The notes beneath the pieces were generated by a model. It searched no databases. It worked only from the letters and a program-made list of their open reading frames with translations, and was not told the origin of the DNA. A program made the translations under genes and the position numbers. Below are positions 52,753 through 64,000 of a DNA stretch of 64,000 bases, piece after piece. Every line of letters begins with the position of its first letter. Position 1 is the stretch's first letter. The stretch is from Paramecium sonneborni. Lineage: Eukaryota > Ciliophora > Oligohymenophorea > Peniculida > Parameciidae. Location of the stretch: contig CAJJDN010000166.1 of assembly GCA_905182985.1 (NCBI GenBank), positions 148,025-212,024 on the forward strand. Reading direction: 5' to 3'.

Positions 52753-53848
52753 TTACACAATAAATATCAATTCCTTATGGCTCTTAAAATGGATTAATTT
52801 TAAATGTTCCAGTTTCTATTAATGATATAATAAAGATGGTAACTAAAAATTCCCATGTAATAATTTAAATATATTATGCAATAAAACTTGTAAAGATGCT
52901 AAAAAAAGTTGCTGTTGCTGCTACAATAATAGTATTAAGAACAATCAATCCTTATCATATTTTAGTATTTAATCCTTAAGTATTAGAATCATTAATTAAT
53001 ATTAAAATAGAAATAGATAATATGGTTGATTCATTTCTAATACTTATATTCCTGTAAGTTGAATCTAATGTAATAATATTGGGTATAATACTGCTGTGAT
53101 AAATGCTACACATAAACTAACAAAAAAGAATCTAGATCTTTCTAAAATTGCTAGTTCAAAAATAGATTTAACAATTATTGCATCAACTGTCTAGTACACC
53201 ATACTATTATAATAAATCTCTATTTACTTAAAGTTCTGTAATCATAATCATCACTTTGAGATTCAACTGTGTATCTTATGTATTGTTTTCTTTATCCTCT
53301 CCAAATGCAAAACCACACCCTGTAAATTTATATTTTTAGATTCATAACGAATTGCACCTGAACTTATAATGCAAGTTCTAAGTTGTTAATAGAGCAATTT
53401 AAAGATGTTATTAAAACTAAAATTGTATCAATTTTTTTGTAACTGGAGTACTATCATTACACAACTTATGTTTAAATATCAATACATTAAATTTATTTAT
53501 TCAATGATATATATTTTCTAATTCATTTATTATATCCAAAATAAATAAAATTAATTAATAATTTATATTATATATATTATTCGATATATATTAATAATTC
53601 CAAACATTCCTTAAATCACAAAAAAATCTAAATTTTTGACCTAAATCATTTTACATTATTCTAATATTTCTATTAATCTATACCCTCTAAAAAACTAATA
53701 CTCAGAAATTATTAATAAATATGATGATATTATCTTCAAAGATTACATTCAGTTATATGAGCTTAAGGAACCCCACTCATCAATATTTTTTAAGTAAAAA
53801 TTAACACTAAATTTAATAATTTTGAATCTAACAAAAAACCCTATCATC
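52753..53848. repeat. second copy of the 1096-bp duplication
   Basis: Matches 51656-52751 and then continues into the plus-strand gene that ends at 54085. It holds a second, truncated copy of the multi-TM gene (ATG at 53202, cut at 52753). Confidence 0.9.
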
Positions 53849-54085
53849 AATTGATTTCATCTAATCAGTTGTTATTCAAAAAGTTTGCTAATTCTGCAAT
53901 TATAGAAATTAATTTTATTATGTATTGATATCTATGTTAATATTCTTTATAGCTATAAACATAAGCACTTTACCAAAATTAAATTTAAGAATCCTAATAC
54001 TGGACTTATTTTTAATATTTATGAATTTGCTAAGCAAAGTTATTTGAATGATCATTTCTATTAAGAAATATCTATATTTTCATGA
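53468..54085 (+). CDS. hypothetical protein, about 195 aa, one frameshift
   Basis: From ATG 53468 an Ile/Tyr/Gln-rich frame leads to a charged region (EIINKYDDIIFKDYIQLYEL). A run of six T at 53786-53791 must gain one base to continue (SSNQLLFKKFANSAIIEINF), then a 31-nt intron leads to IKFKNPNTGLIFNIYEFAKQ and TGA 54083-54085. The same sequence is cut at 52751 in the first copy. The long Ile-rich N-terminus may be non-coding. Function unknown. Confidence 0.4.
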
Positions 54086-54360
54086 TTAATCTTTTCAAAA
54101 TATCTCATTTATTATTAGAAAATCAAAAGTATATTAATAAAAAAGAAGAGTTTGTATTTAAATATTATGCCTATATTAAAATTGACATTCTTGAATTCCT
54201 CCTATAATTCTTGACCAAAATCCAATCAGAATACCCTAAATTATGAGAAAATTATTATATTTTTTTATCATACTTATTAATATCAGGAAATAACAGAATA
54301 TTTTGGTTCATATAGCTTAAATTTTTTTTAAACTTAATTAAAGAATTTCTTATAAGACAA
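54082..54360 (+). other. coding-like stretch with internal TGA between two genes
   Basis: A frame opens at ATG 54082, overlapping the preceding stop (ATGA). It reads plausibly (around NKKEEFVFKYYAYIKIDILE), meets TGA 54244-54246, and goes on reading plausibly in the same frame to about 54500, where it competes with the RING gene frame. It may be the continuation of the preceding gene after a frame error, or a dead gene. Confidence 0.3.
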
Positions 54361-54361
54361 C

Positions 54362-56094
54362 ATGATAAATATAAAAATCCCTTTATATACATTTGGAACA
54401 GCCATCAATCACATTAACTTAAGAGAATTAGATTAATCTCCATCAAAATCCACTTAAATTTTATTGCAAAATTCTACATTTAATATTTACATTTGCCATT
54501 TCTCTCAACTTTCTAAAGACTTACTTATCAACAAAAATGTCATTTTATTAATTTAGTTTGAAGAACTAATAGAGTTTGATGAACAATTATAGAATTTATT
54601 TGATCTTATTCATTTTGCATAGTAAGCATTTTTATTAAAATAGAGTCAAGAAAGTTCTTTGTCTCATTGTTTTAAAAGAATCAATTAAAAAATGTTAATG
54701 GAAAATAGACATTGTTAAAAAATATATTGAGATTAGTACTTAAAAATTTATAGTTCCTAATTACTCCTAACCTAACTACAATATCTAATCTATTCAATCT
54801 GAATAAAATATCTTAAATTAATTATACTTTTTCTAAACAACTCCTATAGATCCAGATTTTAATAAAAATAATGATGTATTAATGTAAATTTTGTCTCGAA
54901 ACAAAAATGAATTAGAAGTAGCACTTATTAAAGGAATCATCATTTCATCTGATTTTTGCTTTTTTGAAAATTAAAATGCTGAAAATAAAAAAATTTAAAT
55001 TATTGAAATTGAAGGAAATTTAAATTACAGATATTCCAATTAAGATAATCAAATATTTCGTATTAAAATCAGTGATGATACAGAATTGAAGAATTAAAGT
55101 TTTATATCAAATAATCCATTTTAAATTAAACAATTTACGGAAATTATAGTATTCAAAGCGAAATTTAATTCAATAAAATCAGAAGAGAATTTTTACATGA
55201 ATTACAGAAAAACTTCAAATATGTCTGTTTTAATAGGAGGAGAATAATGTAATTATTTTATAATAAATGTAGATGATATAAAAAACTTAGAATTCTTTAA
55301 TTCAACTTCTTATAATAAATTTAAATTAACTTTGTCTAGTTCAAAATTTGTTTGTGTACAACAATTTTCATCAGAAAAAGGTTTAAGTATTAATAATTAG
55401 CTTATGTAAATATAATAATAATACTTTTAGAATAATAGATAAAGTCTCTGAAGAGATAATAGCTTTTGGAGAAGTCGAAGAAGATAACTTTTAAATAAAC
55501 TTAACTTAAAATATACATTAATAGTAAATTATATAGGAGATAGAGGAATTCTACCTTCCATTAAATGATGAAGATATTTTATAAAATATAGCAAGAGGAG
55601 AATTATAATAAAAAGGGAATCACATAATCAAATGTAGAATTTGTATGGAAAATTGTTCTAATACATTGTTGATTCCATGTGGTCATTTACGTTATTGTTT
55701 TGATTGTTCTGCAGATATTTAAGACTGCCTTTTTTGTGATTCTAAAATTTTATCTAAAAAAAAAATAAATGTGAAATTAATATAATAAAATCAAAACGAA
55801 TTATTAAAAGATTTAATGTGGAAATACTAAGATTTACTTAGATTTTCATTACAGTAAAACATAAATGTTGAATAAAATTTAAAAATAAATAGAATTAAAA
55901 ATCAAATAAATTTTAATTAATATTATTGTTAGAAATGCAATAAATCTAAAGGAACTCGATTTGTAAATTGTGAAAAAAATCATTTAATTAATTATTGTGA
56001 AGAGTGCTCAAAACAAATTAAAGAATGTGAACTAAATGGTTGTAATTAAAATTAACTTCATAAAGGAGAAATATAATTTAAGTTTGATGAGTGA
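54362..56094 (+). CDS. RING-finger protein (probable E3 ubiquitin ligase)
   Basis: From ATG 54362 (MINIKIPLYTFGTAINHINL) to TGA 56092-56094, with one clear 25-nt intron near 55410 and one base to remove from a run of six A at 54717-54722, the protein has about 568 aa. Residues 405-455 form a RING: CRICMENCSNTLLIPCGHLRYCFDC..DCLFCDS, close to the C3HC4 type of XIAP/MAPL-like ligases. A second Cys-rich segment follows (CQKCNKSKG..CEKNH..CEECSKQ). The N-terminal 400 residues are not recognised. Ubiquitin ligase function is inferred from the RING. Confidence 0.72.
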
Positions 56095-56116
56095 TTTATT
56101 TATATATTGTTATATA

Positions 56117-57673
56117 TCATTTAAATTTTGATTTTAAAATAGGAAAATTCTTTGCTGTTGAGGTAGATTTAATAACAAATGATTAAGTTTTTTTTCTAGC
56201 TGATTTTAAATTACTGAAATCTTAATTTTAATCATCATCATCAGTTGGTTAAGATTATATTTATTCAAAATGAATGCTTTTTGAAGTAGAATAAGGTCCA
56301 ATTAGTTTTTCAGTGTGACTTCCAACTAAAATGGGATGTTATTTTTTTTATTCTTATTATAGATTATGATTTCGAGGACTTTATATAGAAATTTAACTTC
56401 TAGGAGATGAAGGACTGAAGGTTAAGGTTTTAGCTTATTTCATTCTCCTAACAATAAATTGATTTTATAATTAGATTGGTTTTTTTAATGAAATTTAATT
56501 ATATTTAGCTAGTTATTCTTAAACAAACCATTTATGATTTAAACATTAATGAGATGTTAATCTCTCTTCTGGATTAGGTTATAGAGTAGTTTTAATAAAG
56601 TTCATTCCAAGAATACTTAAATTAATCATACTAAAATCAACTAATCCTTCAACATTTTATTCTAATCTCTTTTCAAAATTGCCTTCAAATGGCATTTATC
56701 CAGTCATTAAAATATATAATGTAACACCAATACTAAATACATCAACTTTTTAATCATAATTTTAATTTAATAATATTTCAGGAGCAATAAATCCAGGTGT
56801 TCCACAACATATATAATGATAGTTAACATCAGGATTATAAAAATCAGCTAATTGGAATTTTTTGATACAAATAGTTTCAACATTATCTTAAAATCTGAAA
56901 ACTAAATTTTCTGGTTTAATATCACGATGTATAATATTTTTAGAATGAATATAATTAACTGCTTTAACTAATCGAAAGATAAGTTTTGCAGCTTGATCTT
57001 CAGAAAAGAAATTTTCTCTTACAATATAATCCATTAAATTTCCTCCAATAAGTAATTCTTAAACTAATAATATTTGATCAGTATTTTCAAAGAGTTCATA
57101 AAATTTAATAGTAAAATCTGATTACATTCTTCTAAGAACTGATATTTATTTTAATATGGCAGCTCTATCAACTTCATCAAATAAATTGGATTTTTAATAT
57201 ATCTTAATTGCATATTCATTTCCATCAATTTTATTCTTTGCCTTAAAAACCTATCAATATATAATAATATTTAATGGTACCTCAGAGAATGAACCTTTAC
57301 CAATTCTTTTTCTTAAAATGTAATTAGAATTGAAATCAGATTAAATAGTATATCGTTTAAGGTATTTGAACCAGGATTAAGAATCACAAAATATTTCAAC
57401 AATATCGAAACATTTAATTAGTCGTATTGCATGACCTAATTGTTAATGATGAAATAATTCAATAATTGCATTCTCAAAATCAATCCATTTTAATTTATCC
57501 TTATTTTATTATATCACATCTTTTACCTTCTTTGTTTTGTAGAACAAATAATTTTCAATATTGACTAGTGTCTTTTGTTTGATATTTCCCTTCTAATTTA
57601 TGAATCTAACATCATCTGAAATAGAGTAACTACTATTTGGAACAGGAAGTGATACTGATTTTGTCCATTTCAT
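56117..57673 (-). CDS. serine/threonine kinase with altered DFG motif (DFY)
   Basis: One 30-nt intron at 57251-57280 gives 508 aa. After an N-terminal region of about 130 residues (possibly PH-like), the kinase domain has GKGSFSEVFKA, EYAIKIY with the lysine, HRDIKPENLVF and CGTPGFIAPE, a CAMK-like set. The metal-binding DFG reads LADFYNPDV, so the glycine is tyrosine. The Asp is kept, so activity may persist but may be altered. The C-terminal 150 residues are Ser/Lys/Gln-rich. It converges with the RING gene, with 22 bp between stops. Confidence 0.85.
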
Positions 57674-57904
57674 AGTCATAAAGTTGATTTAAAAAAATGA
57701 TTTACAATGCTTGTATTCGCAACTTTAAATAAATATTGAATCTGTACCTTGGATTGAGATCTTTTAACATTATTTGATTGTCTCTTTATTATTACTAAAT
57801 TAATTAACTTATTTTTTAATAATTATTTTATGATATAATTTAAATTTATACTTTCTTATTTCTTATTTACACTAAATAAATGAAGTTAAATATATTGTAT
57901 ATAA

Positions 57905-58938
57905 TCAGAATGAATCAATACAACACACAGCTAAACCTTTCTTTTTATCGTTTTTTCTAATTGCATCTTAATATGTCCAAACAAAATCTCCATAATCCAT
58001 CCATCCTAATTCTCTAGCTACATTATATACTCCACTATAAAATTCTATTTTTGTGCATAAATGATATCCACTTATACATGCTCCACTTGCTTCATCAAGA
58101 TTACAACTAATACATCCAAAATGTATACTAGCACTTTCTAATTAAAATTAAGCTTAAGCCTATATGAAATATGCTTTAATTTCTTCAGTATAATATTAAA
58201 ATTTATCTAATAGAAACATCATACTACAATAATCTTTCAACCAAGGAGTATTTCCTATAAACAGTGAATAATCATTCGGTTTCGGAGCTGCTTAAAATAT
58301 TTTTATATTATCCAAAACTCCATTTATATACAATTTCAATTTGCTACTTGTACTAACTAAAGAGACATAAATCCATTAATTTGCCAAAGGTCTACTAACA
58401 GAAACTAATCCTGAATTTTCAGAAGTTACTGTTTAATCAATATAGACAATAAATTATTTATGCTTTTAATCATAGTATAAACTGGGATAATGAGTTTCTT
58501 CATTACCTTTTTAAAATATTGGACATACAGATCTTGGTCTTTCTACTCCACTTGTTCTTGGAAAAAACAACCACATACTATATGTAAAGTATGGAGTTTA
58601 TTCGTTTTAAGGTATTTCTAAAATTTAACTTCCCTTAAATACTCCAGAATAACCATCATCATATAAAGTAGGTCCTCTTTCTAAATCTTCTACTTCATAT
58701 TCTGATTGATCTACTTTATTTACTACTTTCATATCATTAAAAGATAGTAATATTTTTAGTGTATTTAAAAATGAGTTTTCCTACATTGGAGTACCTAAGT
58801 ATTAGTTCAGTCTGTACCATTTCCACTACAAAATGGCATATCAAATTCCATATCGCAATCAGATTCCATTTCCTCCCCTTCCGCTAATTCATCTTAAGAT
58901 TTAACTACTACTAAGAATACATAAATTATCAAAAACAT
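57905..58938 (-). CDS. secreted LamG/concanavalin-like domain protein, 336 aa
   Basis: The N-terminus MFLIIYVFLVVVKSQDE is a signal peptide; the mature part begins acidic. One 23-nt intron lies in the first 150 nt. A jelly-roll (LamG-like) domain is indicated by TYSMWLFFPRTSG, NQWIYVSLVSTSSKLKLYIN, GVLDNIKIF and LFIGNTPW, in the order typical of LamG-3 folds. Several Cys pairs in the last 100 residues (FGCISCNLDEASGACISGYH) suit an extracellular protein. It probably binds glycans or other surface molecules; no ligand can be named. Confidence 0.72.
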
Positions 58939-58984
58939 TATTAAATTTATTTTATTATACAACTTATCCTTTTTTCATACTTTA

Positions 58985-59950
58985 TCAAATTAAAATTAGG
59001 TTGACATCTATAATTTCATTATTTTCATTATCCTTTTCAAGATAACCTTCAATTTCTAACAAGTTCCTTTATATTTCCATTTAGTTAAGTTTTTTGAAAC
59101 ATATATTAAGAATTCATTAATAGTTTCTAAAATAATTAAATTAAAATGGAGTTTCTGTTGAATAACCTAATATATTACTAATCTATATTGTCTACTCTTA
59201 CCTTAACATACAAATCTACATTTCTTTAATTTTTATTTGTATAGACAAGATGTAATGCATAACTTATTGATTTATCATCAAGAATCAACTTTACAAAAAG
59301 TTTTAATTCTTTGTAATTTTATTCATAACTATTTTTAGTATCATGTTCTTAAAAAGACACATAACTTTTCTTGAGAATTCGGTACTAAAAACATAAAAAA
59401 AATTATTATATCCTACAAATCAGTAAAATTTATTCAAAAATTCAATCAAATTTATTAATTAATTTTCTTGTAAATCTTATTCTTCTTTTCATATTTTTAA
59501 ACAGAAGTTTTAGCCTTTTCATAATAAATAATTTCTTTATTATTTTAAGTTGTCGGATTCAATACACTTATAATCATTTTCTAAACTTTTTAATTCTTTT
59601 ACCAAAAATATTTAACTTTGACAATCTTTATAATATATTTCAAATTACTAAAATTATTACATTTAAGATTGATGAAATTCTGTCTTAAACTAAGTATAAA
59701 CTTTGAAGATTTTCAAAATACTCCTATAATTAATCTAAATCCAAATTTTATTATTATTTTATTAAAAATTATATTATTTTTACTTTTTCTTCTAACAATT
59801 TCTCATCCAAATTCAAACTTTAAAGTTGTAAACAAAATGAATTAATCTCCTTAGAAATGAAAAAATTTGAAGTTTTTATTTTTCATCAGGCTTTTCATTT
59901 TAAATTGATTTAAATGGATTTGAAATATTAAAAATCTACTCTTCCTCCAT
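58985..59950 (-). pseudogene. disrupted coiled-coil protein gene
   Basis: From ATG 59950 (MEEEQIFNISNPFKSIQNEK) a helical, Gln/Lys/Glu-rich protein can be followed to TGA 58985-58987, but only through several frame changes: one base in the run 59860-59865, two bases missing near 59690, another near 59550, and one base in the run 59090-59095. Each block alone looks coding (for example FLVKELKSLENDYKC and LLEIEGYLEKDNENN). It is either a young pseudogene or a badly sequenced gene. Function unknown; a sorting-nexin-like tail is only a guess. Confidence 0.45.
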
Positions 59951-60076
59951 TTTTTGATCCGTTTAGCTAAAAAAAAATTTTACTAATGGGTTTATCGAAT
60001 TTTGCATAAATTAATTTCTATTATATTTAATATATATTTTTTGAGTTTATTCAAATATATATTTTTTTATAAATTA

Positions 60077-60824
60077 ATGTTAATAAAAATACTCTTAGCT
60101 TTGGCACACATAGCTTTTTCAGTGATTTTTGATGTTTCAGATTACAAGATGCCACTTTATGTCCTTTCAGCCATTTTAACAATGATTGGGATCTACAATA
60201 CAAACAAAGATTTTGGATTCTTATTGTATACATTTATCACTTTCATAAACACATTTATCAAAGGATTTATTTTGGAAGTAAATATAAAGTTTATTGTAGA
60301 TGTATTTACATAATAGGCATTCGTTATTAGATCCAAAATCATTGAAATTGGCATTCTATGTGTTTATAATAACAATAATTTTGGGGAATCCATATGTTAT
60401 AAGGAGAATATCAAGTTTTCTTGATTCTCATTACACATTAAAATTTGGATTGAATTTATCAGATAAGATTGCATAATGTATTACGTTATCAAAATGTTAT
60501 CATCATGTTTTAAGTCAATAAGAACCAAGTATGTTTGAATTAGGAGTCATCACTGTAGTGGGATTCTCAATAACAAATATAGTGATATATTTTGGATTGT
60601 TAGAATCAAAATCACAGAGTGAATCCATAAAGATAATGAGCGAAGCTTTTTCAAATAATTTTAAGACATATTTGTTTGCATTTACAGCAGTTTATTTATG
60701 GCATTTCTAGGTAAAAAAAGAAGGTGCTTAGATTAATGAAGAGAATGCAATAAGAATAGTGGTTAGCGTTTCATTTATTATAATATACAGTAAGTTTTAA
60801 AATGATTATGAATAGCCCTAATGA
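60077..60824 (+). CDS. multi-TM membrane protein, 241 aa, function unknown
   Basis: One 22-nt intron at 60278-60299 joins two exons of exactly 67 and 175 codons. At least four hydrophobic segments are visible (LIKILLALAHIAFSVIF, YVLSAILTMIGIY, AFYVFIITIILG and ELGVITVVGFSITNIVIYFG), and a further hydrophobic stretch near the end. An in-frame ATG at 60002 would add 25 hydrophobic residues; I prefer 60077 but cannot decide. No family recognised; no transporter signature. Confidence 0.65.
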
Positions 60825-60950
60825 CATTGTTACATAGTAAGGAAAAGATAAAGGAGAAAAAAGAATGATGAGATATATACAAATAATATATTATTTTTGT
60901 ATTATTTAACATGATGTGAATGTATAATTTATTTCAATAATAAATTTAAA

Positions 60951-62608
60951 ATGAGTCGTGCAGTGTTACAACCTTTTGAAGTTTATCAAAAAGCAAGAGT
61001 TTAATTTGTGTAGACAGTAGCTGAGTTAGCAAAAAGACCATAAAATATAGAGGCTTTGTAATCGGCAGGTAATGAAACTGTAACAAATCTTATAGGTGTG
61101 ATGTCCTTATTGAGACCATTGTTATTAGATTGTGTACCATCAATTCAATAATCTGCAGCATTGGCACTTGGAAGACTTGCCAAACATTCAGAAGATTTGG
61201 CAGAAGCAGTTGTTTCGAATGAAATATTACCTTAATTAGTAAGTTCGTTGGGAGAATAAAATCGTTTCTACAAAAAAGCTGCAGCATTTGTACTTAGATG
61301 TGTAGCTAAACATTCTTCAACTTTGGCTATGGCAGTTGTAAATTCTGGAGCTTTGGAAGCATTAGTATAATGTTTGGAAGAATTTGATCCAAGTGTAAAA
61401 GAAGCAGCAGCTAGTGCTCTTCGTTACATAGCTAAGTAAATATAGTAGAAATTGTGTATAGACACACAGCAGATTTGGCTTAAGCAGTAGTAGATGCAGG
61501 AGCAGTTCCATTATTAGTGCTTTGTATATAAGAGCCAGAAACAACATTAAAAAGAGTATCAGCAGGAGCATTATCCGAAATTTGTAAGCATTCAGCTGAA
61601 TTGGCTTAAAATGTGGTGGATGCAGGTGCAGCACCATTTTTGAGTGCATTAATTCCTCATCATGATGCAGAATTGAAGAGATCAGTTTGTTTTTGTTTAG
61701 CAAATATAGCAAAACATACAATAGATTTAGCTGAAGCAATAGTAGATGTAGATATTTTCCCAAAGATTTTATACAGATTGAAGGATACAGATCCTGGAGT
61801 TAGGTATAAGAATTTAATAATAATAAAAAATAGAAAGGCAGCAGCTACATGTATAAGAGAAATAGCAAGATAATCATAAGATTTAGCTAAAATGATATGT
61901 AGTGCAGGAGCTGTAGTGTCAATAGTTGATTATATTAATGAAGCAAAAGGAGATGCTCGTTTACCAGGTATAATGACATTAGGATTTATTGGTGCATTTG
62001 ATGAAGCATTAGCAATGGGAATAATAGCAGCAAAAGGGATAGCACCATTAAAAGATGCTTTAATAAAGGAACCTGATTAATCTGTAAAGAGTGCATCTGC
62101 TTGGTCTTTAGGTATGATAGGAGGACATTCTGCTGATCATTCTAGAGCAATGGCTGAAGCTGATGTTCCATCACATTTACTAGCTGTATTATATTTTATT
62201 TATTTATTTTAAGGTTTATAAGTTCCCTGAATCTAGTGAAGATCTTAAAAAGAAATCAAGTTAAGCATTAAAATCTATTTTATAAATGTGCACTTACTTA
62301 CCTGCTCTTGAACCATTAATCTCAGAAGCTCCTCCTGATATTCTGTAATATGTTTTACATCAATTCCAAAAGACTCTACCTAATGATAATGCTGCTAAAA
62401 AGTATATCCTTCTTTTATTATCTATAGATAATTTGTATTATCTGAAGGACTCAAAAAGATTCAAGAAATCAAAGCTAATCCTGGATCCAAATTAAGACAA
62501 TATATCGACGAAATCAATTCCTATTATCCACCAGAAATCATTCAATATTATAGTGCTGGATACGAATAGCAATTGCTTAAGAAATTAGACGATTATAATG
62601 CAGATTGA
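60951..62608 (+). CDS. SPAG6: SPAG6/PF16, armadillo-repeat protein of the ciliary central pair
   Basis: Four introns (61436-61461, 61804-61833, 62186-62213, 62402-62427) give 515 aa, close to the usual 509. The whole length is armadillo repeats with the conserved SPAG6 run: VYQKARVQFVQTVAELAKRP at the N-terminus, LGRLAKHSEDLAEAVV, AKHTADLAQAVVDAGAVPLL and LANIAKHTIDLAEAIVD, and the end YIDEINSYYPPEIIQYYSAG. PF16/SPAG6 stabilises the C1 microtubule of the central pair and is needed for ciliary beating. The 30-nt second intron has no in-frame TGA, so retention would insert ten residues. Confidence 0.95.
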
Positions 62609-62682
62609 ACATTTATAATATTAATACAAATATATATATATATATTATTTTACAAGTGTTCAACATAATTAAATTTCATTTA

Positions 62683-63534
62683 ATGTATAAATAACAACAA
62701 TAATAACATTATCAACATCCTACATAACTTGTTCCATCTGTTTGTACTCTCAATACATAAGAAGAAGATTCATAAGACTATTAATTAATCTAGAGGAAAC
62801 TTTAATGTTACAAAGATAATTTGAAAATAATTCAAAAAAATAACGAAGATGATAGAAAGTATTTATCTTCATCTTCAGATGTCTTATAATTAACTGAATC
62901 GTAAGAAGATGATGCAGAATAATTAAGATAACAAATCAACATTCTTTAAGATGAATTAAGCAAAACTAAATAAAATATGATGCAAATTATTGAAGAACTT
63001 ACTTAATAAAGAGATTTACTCATCTATAAAATATAAGAATTAGAGGCAACCATTGATAACTTATAATAATAAAAATAACTCAGAAATAAGTCTATTCACT
63101 CAACATTATTAGATATTACCTATGAATAAGATTAAACTTAAGATTATGGTAGAAAAAGAACTAGATCTAAATATGATGATTAGAATTGTTGGAAAAGAAT
63201 CTTTGAAGAATTAGCTGATATGTTGAAAACTGAAAATGTTATTCAAGAAGTACATAGATTATAATCAAAATGCATTAAACAAGATAAATTTATTGGATGT
63301 GTCTAAGATTTAGTTATTAAATTAACACCTAAAGATATCTTTGAACATTCTAAACCATAATTAAGAGATTGTTGGCATTGGATCAAAGGTATGTGTACAG
63401 AATATATGAATTTAAAAAAAATGTAAGCCACAGTTATTGTGGAAGCATGTTCATAAATTCTCAATGTCTAACCTTAAGATATAGTTAGCTAAATTCAATT
63501 TCTAATCAAACGTTTAATTGCTTAAAAAAATTGA
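62683..63534 (+). CDS. coiled-coil protein, 283 aa, function unknown
   Basis: A single exon runs from ATG 62683 (MYKQQQQQHYQHP) to TGA 63532-63534. A Gln-rich start is followed by coiled coil (residues 85-150: RQQINILQDELSKTKQNM), then a globular region of about 130 residues with SKPQLRDCWHWIKGMCTEYM and ending in IQFLIKRLIAQKN. It follows SPAG6 on the same strand by 74 bp. The globular part may be conserved in ciliates, but I do not recognise it. Confidence 0.65.
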
Positions 63535-63611
63535 GATTGTTATTTTTTTTAAATAACTTTTTTAAAATAAATACTTATTTTTAATATCGTTATAACTTTC
63601 AAAATTTATAA

Positions 63612-63849
63612 TCATTTAATAATAAATTTTATAATCAAATTCAGCATTTTCTCCTCCAAAACCCAAACTTAAAATTTATCGATAAGTTAGTTCTCTGTTT
63701 TTTATTTTCTTTTTTGGATTGTATCATAAGCTTCCTTAATATATTTACCAATATCAAGAATTAAATCTCCACCCAAAATTTAGGAAAACATAAAAATGTG
63801 AATCCAACTACTAATTTTATTACTTTTCCTCATCAATCTATAGTGACAT
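63612..63849 (-). other. possible small gene at the right edge, unresolved
   Basis: A minus-strand frame ending at TGA 63612-63614 reads GGDLILDIGKYIKEAYDTIQ then EEKMLNLIIKF. An ATG at 63849 (MSLQIDEEKQQNQQ) lies in another frame, and no clean intron joins them. The rest of 63535-64000 is AT-rich without a gene; a partial gene may enter from the right. Confidence 0.3.
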
Positions 63850-64000
63850 TATGAAAATTATATCTATTCACAACAAGAGAAAAAAATAATTCAGTTTATA
63901 TTATAATAACTTCTATATATGAGGTGGAAACAAAAAACATTTCTATACTATTGCATTGAATTTTAAGCTTGGATGTTATAGTACAAGAGAATCAATATTA

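Noticed and set aside
61362..61763. 133-codon minus-strand frame
   Set aside because: It is antisense to SPAG6 armadillo repeats; the repeated coding sequence produces a Leu-rich shadow frame.

Overview
This window looks like macronuclear DNA of a ciliate, most likely Paramecium. It is roughly three-quarters A+T. Long reading frames appear only if TAA and TAG are read as glutamine and TGA is the sole stop. Genes are interrupted by very small introns (22-39 nt, nearly all GT..AG and mostly starting GTA). Genes are packed closely on both strands with gaps of 10-200 bp. All models below use the ciliate code with UGA-only stops and hand-placed introns; no search or alignment could be run, so product names rest on motif recognition.

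Layout. 0-9 kb: a partial gene, a small protein, a TBC Rab-GAP, a gamma-carbonic-anhydrase-like protein without zinc ligands, a SHIPPO-repeat axonemal protein, a membrane protein, a DEDDh RNA exonuclease and a coiled-coil protein. 9-17 kb: a small gene, a decayed MST/Hippo-type kinase, a prenylation-motif coiled-coil protein (present twice through an assembly fault), an intact kinase and an EF-hand protein. 17-28 kb: a TPR protein, a MORN-repeat protein, a long coiled coil, a stand-alone TORTIFOLIA1-like domain and a three-repeat Myb protein. 28-39 kb: an armadillo/importin-alpha-like protein, a small Tim-like protein, a 1772-residue intronless protein of unknown function, D-2-hydroxyglutarate dehydrogenase and an EF-hand coiled-coil protein. 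39-51 kb: a six-TM K+ channel with a cyclic-nucleotide-binding domain, an ABCC transporter and a kinesin-8-like motor. 51-64 kb: a damaged membrane-protein gene, a RING protein, a kinase with DFY instead of DFG, a secreted LamG-like protein, a disrupted gene, a multi-TM protein, SPAG6/PF16 and a coiled-coil protein.

Many products fit the biology of a motile ciliate: axoneme and microtubule proteins (SHIPPO, MORN, TPR, kinesin-8, TORTIFOLIA-like, SPAG6, coiled coils), membrane excitability (K+ channel), Rab control and kinase signalling. They are not an operon; ciliates transcribe such genes one by one.

Assembly quality matters here. Four single-N junctions (14020, 19934, 21405, 52752) each join two identical copies of 1.1-1.3 kb, so about 4.8 kb is probably redundant. 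Several otherwise clear genes need a one-base correction, often at a 6-nt A or T run, and a few have an in-frame TGA with coding-like sequence continuing beyond it. These may be sequencing errors, real pseudogenes or, less likely, recoding.
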